A stretch of 42,587 bases of DNA. Origin: CAYWNA01 sp964459305. GTDB lineage: Bacteria; Planctomycetota; Planctomycetia; Pirellulales; Pirellulaceae. The position numbers and the translations under genes are program-made. Where the stretch lies: contig CAYWNA010000098.1 of NCBI GenBank assembly GCA_964459305.1, forward strand, positions 1 to 42,587, read 5' to 3'. The stretch's first letter is position 1. Every line of letters starts with the position of its first letter. Under the pieces are notes generated by a model, which was not told the origin of the DNA, did no database searches, and saw only the letters and a list, made by a program, of their open reading frames with translations. Positions 25,309-33,022 of this stretch are shown piece after piece.

Positions 25309-26865
25309 ATGGCCGAGGAGTCAACAAGTCGTCCCGTCGAGGATGTCGAAGCGGCGTTGCAGGATTCCGAAGCGTTGTACCACTCGCTGGTCGAACACCT
25401 GCCCATCTGCGTTTACCGGATCGACTTGAAGGGCCGGCTCACCTTCGGCAATTCGGCGTACTTGAACGACCTTGGGATGCCCCTGGACGAGTTGGTGGGC
25501 AAGACGGTTTTCGACATGTTCCCCGAGGAGCACGCCAGGAAATACGACGCGGACGATCGGCGGGTAATCGAGACCGGCGAGGTGTTTCACGACGTTGAGG
25601 GGCACGAGGCCCATGGCAAGAAAACCTACGTTGAAGTCCTGAAATCCCTGGTTCGCGACCATGAGGGGCGTCCCGTCGGCGTGCAGGGTTTGTACTGGGA
25701 TGTGACGGCACGGAAACATGCCGAGGAAGAGCTGCGAAAGACGCTGGCCGAGTTGGAGCGGTCGAGCGGGGCACTGCAGGATTCCCAAGCGCTGTATCAT
25801 TCGCTGGTCGAGCACCTGCCCATCTGCGTCTATCGGATTGACCTGGACGGCCGGCTCACCTTCGGCAATTCGGCGTATCTCAAGGATATGGGGCGGCCGC
25901 TGGAGGAACTGTTGGGAATGACCGTTTTCGACATGTTCCCTGAGGAGCAGGCCAGGAAATACGACGCGGACGACCGGAGGGTGATCGGAACCGGCGACGT
26001 GTTTCATGACGTCGAGGAGCATGCTGCGCATGGCGAGAAGCTGTACGTTGAAGTTCTGAAATCCCTGGTCCGCGATCACGCGGGGCATCCCGTCGGCGTG
26101 CAGGGACTCTATTGGGACGTGACGGCCCGTCGGCGTGCCGAGGAACAACTGCGAAAGACGATGGCCGAGTTGGAACGCTCGAACAAAGAGCTCCAACAAT
26201 TCGCCGGCGTCGCGTCACACGACATGGATGCGCCCTTGCGGCGCGTCGTCACCGTGAGTCGGATGATTCAAGAACAATATGGAAACCAACTCGACGCCGG
26301 TGCCCGCGAATCGCTCGGTTTCATCGTCTCGAGCGTCGAGCACATGCAGGAACTGATCGACGACCTGCTGGCCCATTCGCGCGTGGGTGCGTTCAATAAG
26401 CCTTTGGCGCCAGTCGATTGTGCATCGGTCCTCAGCAAGGCCCTCAGCAATATGGAAGGTCCCATCCGTGAAAGCGGTGCGGAGGTACAAGTGGGTCGGT
26501 TGCCGACGGTCATGGCGAACAAGGTGGAGCTCGTGCAACTGTTCCAAAACTTAATTGGCAACGCCATCAAGTATCGCGGCGAGGCGGCGCCGCGCGTCGA
26601 CATCCGCGCGGAGAGCCAGCAGGACCAGTGGCTGTTCCGGGTGAAAGACAACGGCATCGGCATTGCCCGGGAGCACCATGAGAAAGTGTTCGAGACGTTT
26701 CAGCGATTGCACGAAGAAGAGAAGTATTCGGGAACGGGGATTGGTTTGGCGACGTGCAAGAAAATCGTGGAACGTCTGGACGGAAAAATCTGGGTCGAGT
26801 CCCAAGTGGGCAAGGGCAGCGAATTTATCTTTGTGCTTCCACGAAGACGACTGCCCGCGACGTGA
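25309..26865 (+). CDS. Soluble tandem-PAS histidine kinase
   Basis: A 518-residue sensor kinase without transmembrane segments. PAS 1 (about 20-150) and PAS 2 (about 158-290) are nearly the same sequence, both with VEHLPICVYRIDL, GRLTFGNSAYL and VQGLYWDVTAR, and are offset by about 417 bases, so they arose by internal duplication. A helix (LAELERS) links them. The kinase core has an H-box with His304 in VASHDMDAPLRR, an N-box LFQNLIGNAIKY, the G1 box DNGIGIA, the F-box VFETFQRLH and the G2 box GTGIGLATCKK, so all ATPase motifs are present. The H-box type, preceded by a leucine/glutamine-rich helix, resembles phytochrome-like kinases. ATG 25309 follows GGAAAGGAGG; the frame is open further upstream. 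No response regulator is adjacent. The ligand of the PAS domains is unknown. Confidence 0.92.
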   Translation: MAEESTSRPVEDVEAALQDSEALYHSLVEHLPICVYRIDLKGRLTFGNSAYLNDLGMPLDELVGKTVFDMFPEEHARKYDADDRRVIETGEVFHDVEGHEAHGKKTYVEVLKSLVRDHEGRPVGVQGLYWDVTARKHAEEELRKTLAELERSSGALQDSQALYHSLVEHLPICVYRIDLDGRLTFGNSAYLKDMGRPLEELLGMTVFDMFPEEQARKYDADDRRVIGTGDVFHDVEEHAAHGEKLYVEVLKSLVRDHAGHPVGVQGLYWDVTARRRAEEQLRKTMAELERSNKELQQFAGVASHDMDAPLRRVVTVSRMIQEQYGNQLDAGARESLGFIVSSVEHMQELIDDLLAHSRVGAFNKPLAPVDCASVLSKALSNMEGPIRESGAEVQVGRLPTVMANKVELVQLFQNLIGNAIKYRGEAAPRVDIRAESQQDQWLFRVKDNGIGIAREHHEKVFETFQRLHEEEKYSGTGIGLATCKKIVERLDGKIWVESQVGKGSEFIFVLPRRRLPAT

Positions 26866-27246
26866 TCTATTGCCCGCATTCACCGGTAGCCCGGATTGTG
26901 CACGTTTCGACACTAGCCCGAAGCGCAAGCGAAGGACTGCACACAAATTTGTCTGACGTGATGCGAAGTCTGGGCTGCCCGCGAGACTGTCCAACGTACT
27001 GCGCCACCTTCTTCTAACTGCTGGGGTATCGGGGCGAGCTCATCCGGACATGTCCAACAGGCGGCGGTCGGCAGGCAATTCTCAAGAGGGGCTATTCGAT
27101 GTCCGTTCCATTGGGTAAAATAGTTGCCAACACGATTCGCGACGAGGTTTGTTTCCGTCTCGACTCGGCCTGTGTGCGGAACAAGCGGTCGGCTTAGAAA
27201 TCAAGCATATGAAGTCCGACTCGGCTAAACCCAACACGAGGGACCA
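26866..27246. other. Intergenic region with a CGAAGCGCAAGCG repeat
   Basis: The 381 bases between the histidine kinase and the Ser/Thr kinase hold no supported gene. TAGCCCGAAGCGCAAGCGAA at 26915-26934 resembles a dispersed planctomycete intergenic repeat. A 32-codon frame starting at the ATG 27099 (MSVPLGKIVANTIRDEV) has no clear ribosome-binding site and is not claimed. GAGGGA at 27239-27244 serves the kinase gene. Confidence 0.45.
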
Positions 27247-29643
27247 ATGGTTGAGAACCGCGATTTCTCTTCTCGGCCACTTGACCACGTAGAGCCGACC
27301 GAGCGATCCAGCTCGGACGACCTTCCTCTGTCCGACCATTCGGTCTCGACTCATGAGTCGCCTGATTCCGTAGTGGCAGCCAGTTTGCCGCCTGCTGAGG
27401 AGTGCAGCGGTGACATGCCAGAGCGGATTGGCAGATACGCGTTGCAGCGCCAACTCGGCAAGGGAGGCTTCGGTAGGGTCTATCTCGGCTGGGATGAATT
27501 ACTGGAGCGTCAGGTCGCCATCAAGTTGCCGCGGCATCGGTATGCCAGCGTGGCGCACCGCCGGGAGCAATTCCTCAAAGAGGCCCGCATGGCCGCCCGA
27601 CTGCGGGATCCTGGGATCGTGGTGGTACACGATTTCGGCGTCGACGAACAGAACCGCTGTTACTTGGTCTATGAATTTGTGGCCGGGCAGTCGCTCCGCA
27701 GCCGACTTGCCTCCGATGAACCGCCGTCGGTGCGCGAGTCCGTGGACCTGATCGTCGCGCTGGCCGAGGCATTGAACACGGCCCACAAAGCCGGGTTGGT
27801 ACACCGCGACCTCAAACCCACCAATATATTGCTCGATGAGACAGGCAGGACGCGAATTACCGACTTCGGCTTGGCGATCGACGAAGAATCGCAATGGTCG
27901 ATGCGTGGCGAGGTGTCCGGCACACTGCCCTACATGGCGCCGGAACAACTCCGCGGAGAGACACATCAGTTGGACGGTCGTACGGACATCTGGGCGCTGG
28001 GGGTGATATTCTACGAGTTGTTGACTGGCCGGCGACCCTTCCAGGGGCAAGAAGCCGCAGAACTGATGGATCAGATCTTGAACCGCGAGCCAAGGCCGCC
28101 AAGGCAGATCAACGACAGAGTCCCACGACAGATTGAGCAGGTGTGTCTGCGTTGCCTGGCGAAAGATGTCACGAACCGCTACTCGGCGGCGATCGGTTTG
28201 GTCGAAGAATTGCGCGAGTACCTTCGAGACGAGTCCGCCAGCGCGGGCACGCCATCCGAGCCGGCCGTCTCCGATGCTGACCATGCCGGCGGCCCGTCGG
28301 CGGATGACACGCCGGGCGCCGTCGCACGGCCTGGTTCGGGTACGCAGCCCAAAGTGACGACCGTGGGACCAGCGAAAACCTCTCCGGGGACACGCACGCG
28401 TTGGTTCGCCGTTGCGCTGGTCCTGCTCACGTGCGTAGGTTTCGCCGCTTGGGGTATGCAGTACTTGAATGGCACCGGGAGAATGGGTCCGCCGGATGTC
28501 GATACGGAAAACAAGGGATCCGGCCCGCCTGTGCCACCTTTTCCAAAACCCGTCCTCCAACGCGTCCGCATTGTGACTGAACCGGCCAGCGCCCGGATCG
28601 CGGTGTATGGATTCGACCCGAAGTATGGCCTTGTGGACCCTGATCAGGCGGTCCATCCGGAAGGACGAACGCCTGTGGAAATAGAATTATGGTCAGGTGA
28701 CTATTTCGTCGTGGCTGTACTGGATGATGGACGGTTCCACGAGGTGTGCCGCCATGTCCCGCGCGACATACAGGCCATGCCGACGAATCCCTACAACCAC
28801 ACACGTTGGTATGTCTGGGATGACGGTAGCGTTGTGCTGCCCGAAATCAAGATCCCGGCAGCATCGGTAACTGACGAGATGGCTTTGTTCGACGGAAGCG
28901 ACGACTTCGCGGTCGGGCGAGAGTGGGTTGATGGAACGATAACCGCAGACGACGTGCCATCGTTGGCCGGAAGCGAGGTCAGGCCAAAGAGCGTCTCGAC
29001 CGTTCCCGCCCATCGACGGCGAGTCCCGCCGTTCTACTTGGACTGCCGCGAGCTGACACTCGGAGACTACAAGAGGGTGCTTCGGGACCCGCCTCCGTTC
29101 ATGCGCCAGTGGCGGGGGGAGCCTTTGACCGACGATCATCCTGTGGTGATGCTGTTTATCGATCGTGCCATACATTTTGCGGAGCTAGTCGGTAGACGTT
29201 TACCAAGCGAAGTCGAGTACGAGTTCGCGGCCACGTCGGGCGGGACCCGGGCGTTTCCGTGGGGCGACGACGTTGGACGGATCACGCAGTGGGAGTTCGG
29301 TCCGGCCGGTGAACCGGCGTTCGACTGCGTCGATACGGATCGACCCGTGTATGGCCTGTTCTCAAACGTGGCGGAGTGGACGAGTTCCTGGTTTTCGCCC
29401 TACCCGCCGCGACTGGACCGTCTGCCCAGGTTTCCCGGGCGCCGTCCCGGCGAATACGCGGTGCGCGGTGGCCCCTTTTCCGTCATGCAGCGGGAAGGCA
29501 GTGAGGGCGACTGGACACTCGGACCGCGCATCCGCATCGGGGCAGGCGACCGCCGGTATTTCCCGGGAGTCGGCTTCCGATGCGCGCGAAGTGCCAAACC
29601 ACATCTTCAGCCGGAGGACTTCGAGAAGATCCTATCCCCATGA
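27247..29643 (+). CDS. Ser/Thr protein kinase with FGE-like (SUMF1) outer domain
   Basis: A 798-residue eukaryote-type kinase. After a polar N-terminus the catalytic domain spans about 62-325: glycine loop GKGGFGRVY, Lys93 in QVAIKLP, VHRDLKPTN with Asp188, TDFGLA with Asp206, and MAPEQL. A Pro/Thr-rich linker leads to one transmembrane helix at about 386-408 (WFAVALVLLTCVGFAAWGM). Outside it, a PEGA-like beta segment (VRIVTEPASARIAVYGFD) precedes an FGE-sulfatase/SUMF1 fold at about 580-790: FYLDCRELTLGDYKRV, RLPSEVEYEFAA, FPWGDD, NVAEWTSSW, VRGGPF and GFRCARS. True formylglycine-generating enzymes use a Cys pair after the RGG motif; no such Cys is present here, so the domain is probably a binding module that gives the kinase its signal. 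Confidence 0.92.
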   Translation: MVENRDFSSRPLDHVEPTERSSSDDLPLSDHSVSTHESPDSVVAASLPPAEECSGDMPERIGRYALQRQLGKGGFGRVYLGWDELLERQVAIKLPRHRYASVAHRREQFLKEARMAARLRDPGIVVVHDFGVDEQNRCYLVYEFVAGQSLRSRLASDEPPSVRESVDLIVALAEALNTAHKAGLVHRDLKPTNILLDETGRTRITDFGLAIDEESQWSMRGEVSGTLPYMAPEQLRGETHQLDGRTDIWALGVIFYELLTGRRPFQGQEAAELMDQILNREPRPPRQINDRVPRQIEQVCLRCLAKDVTNRYSAAIGLVEELREYLRDESASAGTPSEPAVSDADHAGGPSADDTPGAVARPGSGTQPKVTTVGPAKTSPGTRTRWFAVALVLLTCVGFAAWGMQYLNGTGRMGPPDVDTENKGSGPPVPPFPKPVLQRVRIVTEPASARIAVYGFDPKYGLVDPDQAVHPEGRTPVEIELWSGDYFVVAVLDDGRFHEVCRHVPRDIQAMPTNPYNHTRWYVWDDGSVVLPEIKIPAASVTDEMALFDGSDDFAVGREWVDGTITADDVPSLAGSEVRPKSVSTVPAHRRRVPPFYLDCRELTLGDYKRVLRDPPPFMRQWRGEPLTDDHPVVMLFIDRAIHFAELVGRRLPSEVEYEFAATSGGTRAFPWGDDVGRITQWEFGPAGEPAFDCVDTDRPVYGLFSNVAEWTSSWFSPYPPRLDRLPRFPGRRPGEYAVRGGPFSVMQREGSEGDWTLGPRIRIGAGDRRYFPGVGFRCARSAKPHLQPEDFEKILSP

Positions 29644-29775
29644 CGAGCTGCCGCTTTTTGCACGCGTCATGATTCAAGGACAGTTGACGTGAATCTTTTT
29701 GCCGTATCAACGTCCGCTCGCCGTGAGCGAGGGCGGAATGACGTTTTCTATGTTTTTGCACCAGGGGTATCTACC

Positions 29776-30564
29776 ATGCGAGTTTTGTTGAAGGGTTTCA
29801 TGTGGGCGATGGGTTGGCAGTGTGTGGCTCTGTTAGTCGGCTCGACCTACACCGCACAGGCTGGCGATGAGAAGCCTTGCTGTGGAAAGCAACCTGCTGC
29901 ACAAGGGAAGGCACTTAAGAACTCGGCCACGCGAAAAGGAAACAGTAAGTCAGGTCAGAATATGCAGGACACGCACGTCTGCCCCCGGTACATCTGGGGC
30001 TATTACGGCACGTACTGCGATTGGTACGCTATGATGTGCCCTTCCGGCATGCCGACGAGCTATTCCACGTCTTGCACCCATCCACCGGCGTATGGCGCAT
30101 GTGCTGATCTCACCAACTGTGATTCCATCAGTAAGATCAGTAAGAAGGGAGATCGCAGTGTGCTGAAGACCGGAAACAAGCACCAGGGTGTTGACGGGTA
30201 CCCTGGCAAAAAGCTGACGAGGAAAACAAAACAGGAGATCGAAGACAAGGTCTTGCAGAGCAACGACAAGATCACATCCAGTTATATCACGGACTTCGTC
30301 GTCGCGTTCCCGCTGCAGGACATTCCCGGTTCACAGCCCGTTTACGCGCAAGTCATCGTGGCGAGGGTAACCCCCAACGATCCGACTTATCCTTCTCGCT
30401 TTTTCGCAAGTGCTTTCGAGATCGAGAAACCTGGCTTGGCCCCTCTGCCTGACCCAAAGATAGTGGTCGGCCGGCCGGACAATCTCCAACACGCTGTGAA
30501 CATTAGGAACGGAGTCTTCGAGGCAATAGTAATCACGCACGAAAAGACGCCGCGCACCCACTAG
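29776..30564 (+). CDS. Exported Cys-rich protein of unknown function
   Basis: A 262-residue protein I cannot assign. It starts with a signal peptide (RVLLKGFMWAMGWQCVALL, then STYTAQAG). The mature N-terminal half holds eight Cys: PCCGKQ, HVCPRY, TYCDWY, MMCPSG, TSCTHP, GACADL and TNCDS. It is unusually rich in Tyr and Trp around IWGYYGTYCDWYAMM, which suggests a disulfide-bonded surface or substrate-binding patch. A Lys-rich stretch (KKGDRSVLKTGNKHQG) is followed by a beta-rich C-terminal half (VAFPLQDIPGSQPVYAQVIV). ATG 29776 is chosen over an upstream TTG- or GTG-type start because it opens onto the signal peptide and follows AGGGG. It lies 132 bases after the kinase gene; a functional link is possible but not shown. 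Confidence 0.65.
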   Translation: MRVLLKGFMWAMGWQCVALLVGSTYTAQAGDEKPCCGKQPAAQGKALKNSATRKGNSKSGQNMQDTHVCPRYIWGYYGTYCDWYAMMCPSGMPTSYSTSCTHPPAYGACADLTNCDSISKISKKGDRSVLKTGNKHQGVDGYPGKKLTRKTKQEIEDKVLQSNDKITSSYITDFVVAFPLQDIPGSQPVYAQVIVARVTPNDPTYPSRFFASAFEIEKPGLAPLPDPKIVVGRPDNLQHAVNIRNGVFEAIVITHEKTPRTH

Positions 30565-30663
30565 AACAGTCGGCCCCAGACGTCGACGTGGACTTATTCG
30601 CGCGACGCGAGATCCGGCAACGGGCTTCGACATCGGCGCGTTTGTGTGACGACGAATCCTAGC

Positions 30664-30700
30664 GCACCCCGTGACCGCAGTGGTTGCGGAGTGCTTTTCT
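30664..30700 (+). terminator. Possible terminator after the Cys-rich gene
   Basis: CCGCA (30675-30679) pairs with TGCGG (30685-30689) around GTGGT. The flanking GCAC and GTGC extend the stem with an asymmetric bulge, and TTTTCT follows. The stem is short, so confidence is low. Confidence 0.3.
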
Positions 30701-30742
30701 CTTGCCTTGCATTAGGAGAAAAAGGCTCGCGGTCGGAGCCAT

Positions 30743-31020
30743 TCACTTGCTCTCAGCTGCGCAGTGGCGGAGTAGGTATCGACGGTTGAGAACCTTCTCC
30801 GCCAGATCCAAGGGCAAGTAGACATATTGGCCGTCGGCTTCGAAGCCGACGCATGAGTTCCCTCGCGCGAGCGTGAACATTTCGCGAGCCAGCGCGTTCT
30901 CATCCTTGACTTGAGGGTGCGCCGAGTTTCGTTGAGCCGCTTGCGGTGATCGGGCGGTGAGAGAGGGTTGGCGGTGTCGGCAAGGGCGTCTGGATCTAGG
31001 ATGACGGGTGGAGAATTATC
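30743..31020 (-). pseudogene. Frameshifted coding relic downstream of the deaminase
   Basis: Just after the deaminase stop the minus strand reads SPPVILDPDALADTANPLS, then PPDHRKRLNETRR in one frame. From about 30919 sensible protein continues in another frame: HPQVKDENALAREMFTL, then ARGNSCVGFEADGQYVYL, then PLDLAEKVLNRRYLL and stop at 30743. Neither frame is sensible outside its part. This looks like a real gene broken by an indel near 30920-30940, lying some 10 bases behind the deaminase stop. The family is not recognised. It could instead be a sequencing error in an intact short gene of about 85 codons. Confidence 0.35.
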
Positions 31021-31025
31021 CTTCC

Positions 31026-31883
31026 TTACTCGGGAACGAGCGGATGTGGGGTGGCAACGTCCTGCGTGATCGTGAAACGCACGTCTTTGTGGGTTTGCAG
31101 CAATGAGGCAGGGAACGTCCGGCTCACTGGTCCGAGCAGTGTCCGTCGCAATACGAAACGCTGCCAGGGCCAGTCGAGAAAGACGTGGACGCGTTGGGCG
31201 CACAGGAGGTCTTTCATGCCGATGGTAACGGCAAAGTCCGGAACTCGCCCTAGGTCGCCACCGGTGCCGAAGATGCTGTTCGTGGCCTTGGTCGTTTCCG
31301 CGAGTTTGACGACGCGCGTGGAGGACTTGGCGAAGGATTCGTCCGTCCAGGACTCACTGGGCGTCGGCGGCTCGTTGAATGCGATGTGCCCGTTCAGACC
31401 GATGCCTGCGAAGGCCACGTCCACGCCACCCCAGCGCTGGATGGCAGCCTCGACGGCGCTCGTGTCCTTCGGGTTGGGCACAATCCAGTTCTGTTTCTTG
31501 AAACCGCATTCCTTGATGGCTTGCTGTGCAAAGTGTCTCGTGATGAAGCTGGTGAAACTGAACGGATCGGACGTCGGAACGTTGCGGCTGGCGTCGGGGG
31601 TCAAGTATTCGTCCATCGACACAATACACAGCCGCGACAGGTCGATCCGCTCGGCCACTGCGATGTCGGCCATTTGTTGCCATTGCCCGGTGGGACCGAC
31701 CGGCATGATGATGACAACCCGTTTCTTTCGTCTGTCGGCGGCGCGGACGCGATCGAGGGTCGTTCTGGCGAACTCCACCGCCAACGCTTCTCGATCCGGG
31801 ACGACATCAACCGGTACGCCCGTTCGCTTGCGGAGTTGGGCGAGCGTGCAGGAGGCGATTCTTTCCGGTGGCAGCGGTTTCAT
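31026..31883 (-). CDS. Glucosamine-6-phosphate deaminase-like sugar isomerase
   Basis: A 285-residue cytoplasmic protein of the NagB/SugarP-isomerase family, which converts glucosamine-6-phosphate to fructose-6-phosphate and ammonia, the entry of amino sugars into glycolysis. The core motifs are intact: MPVGPTGQW in the phosphate-binding region, MDEYL with Asp91 (the proton-abstracting Asp), and GIGLNGHIAFNEPP with His166 and Glu171. Asn occupies the position of the loop Asp of the E. coli enzyme, as in many homologues. The length is slightly above the usual 240-270. ATG 31883 follows AAGGAAGAG. No nagA or GlcNAc transporter gene is nearby, so use for 6-phosphogluconolactone or another phosphosugar cannot be excluded. 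The broken frame at 30743-31020 follows directly. Confidence 0.88.
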   Translation of the reverse strand: MKPLPPERIASCTLAQLRKRTGVPVDVVPDREALAVEFARTTLDRVRAADRRKKRVVIIMPVGPTGQWQQMADIAVAERIDLSRLCIVSMDEYLTPDASRNVPTSDPFSFTSFITRHFAQQAIKECGFKKQNWIVPNPKDTSAVEAAIQRWGGVDVAFAGIGLNGHIAFNEPPTPSESWTDESFAKSSTRVVKLAETTKATNSIFGTGGDLGRVPDFAVTIGMKDLLCAQRVHVFLDWPWQRFVLRRTLLGPVSRTFPASLLQTHKDVRFTITQDVATPHPLVPE

Positions 31884-31929
31884 CGGCGCTCTTCCTTGCT
31901 TCGATGGATCCCACCCGGACGGCCGAGAC

Positions 31930-32006
31930 CATATTCTTGCCCGTTATTTTCTTGCCATCCTCTTCCTGGCTTCAGATTGGGCAAGAACATGGCTGGCAAG
32001 AATATG
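31930..32006. repeat. Inverted repeat with doubled TTCTTGCC arms
   Basis: The 27-base arms 31930-31956 and 31980-32006 are reverse complements with four mismatches. The outer ends are CATATTCTTGCC and GGCAAGAATATG, and each arm holds the TTCTTGCC motif twice. The structure parallels 14522-14592. It lies between two minus-strand genes and may shape their transcript. Confidence 0.7.
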
Positions 32007-32082
32007 AATCAATATCGGTACTTCGATGTTTCGTTCGAATTTCGAAGGGTTTGGTTCCATGATACTAACATCCGGTACGTAC

Positions 32083-32847
32083 CTACCCATCGTCGGTTCG
32101 CACTTGCACCTGGAGTGCGCCCAGCATGGCGGTGATTGCCTTCTCTTTCTCGTGTATGAACAGAACGTTTTCGAGCGTGATCGCCTTGCGTTCGCTGCTC
32201 GGGTGCAGGGTCAGACGTCCCGATCGAAGTAGCAAGTACTCGAAGAGGTCATTGATTTCCTTATCCACACGGAGACTGGGCGCCGCGTATCGCTTCAAAT
32301 CGCTGAGGAAGCCGTGGTGATGCAATAACTCGTTCGGACGAACTTCCCAGTAGTTGAAGCGAGCGGCGATGACTACGGCTACATAGATCACGGCCAACAC
32401 AGAGGCAAATACAATGTAAAACGTCGCATTGGCCACAGGGCGCATTCTTCCTAGCATCTCCGTAACAGCCGGAATCAGCTCCGGACGGAACGTGAATAGC
32501 AGCACACCACCCATCACCAGGGCGGCAACGAGAAAAAGCATGGTAAGCGACGTCGCACGGGGAAAGTCGAACGTGATAATGAACAGATTGACTGCAAAGA
32601 CGCCGAGGAAGACCCACGTCATGGCCACGGCCATCTTGTCGTCGGCTTCGATACTGTAGCGATTTGTAAACACCATCCAAATGGCCAGTGCCACCGCCGT
32701 GAGAAACGCGGGATAGAAGAAAATTACTTTCGGGTAGGGGACAAGGTAGATGCTCTCCTTCTTCATCTTCTCTCGCTTCTCGCGTGCCGACTGCCGTTTC
32801 GCCTCGCGAGGCTCCGCCTTCTTCTCTTCTGCTGGTTTGTCACTCAT
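32083..32847 (-). CDS. Four-helix membrane protein with PH-like cytoplasmic tail
   Basis: A 254-residue protein, family not named. The first 35 residues are charged (EEKKAEPREAKRQSAREKRE). Four transmembrane helices follow: VIFFYPAFLTAVALAIWMVF, MTWVFLGVFAVNLFIITF, LTMLFLVAALVMGGVLLF and TFYIVFASVLAVIYVAVVIA. The C-terminal 100 residues begin FNYWEVRPNELLHHHGFL and contain DLFEYLLLRSGRLTLHP and VLFIHEKEKAITAML. The NYWEVRPNELLHH segment resembles bacterial PH-like membrane proteins (YdbT/bPH type), which is a tentative reading. ATG 32847 follows GGAGA. The gene diverges from the exporter gene across 175 bases. Confidence 0.7.
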   Translation of the reverse strand: MSDKPAEEKKAEPREAKRQSAREKREKMKKESIYLVPYPKVIFFYPAFLTAVALAIWMVFTNRYSIEADDKMAVAMTWVFLGVFAVNLFIITFDFPRATSLTMLFLVAALVMGGVLLFTFRPELIPAVTEMLGRMRPVANATFYIVFASVLAVIYVAVVIAARFNYWEVRPNELLHHHGFLSDLKRYAAPSLRVDKEINDLFEYLLLRSGRLTLHPSSERKAITLENVLFIHEKEKAITAMLGALQVQVRTDDG

Positions 32848-33022
32848 TTTGTCTCCAATTCATGCAGAATGAGTCGTGCCGCAGGCCCGGAATCTTCAGG
32901 CCAGCGTGCCCAATTGTAACCGACACCACTTGGATAAATCCAGCGAGAAAAGCTCGATTGCCTCCATCAGGCAAAGTCGGCAATAATACGCCGCAACGTC
33001 GGATGCACATCCGGCGGTTGAC

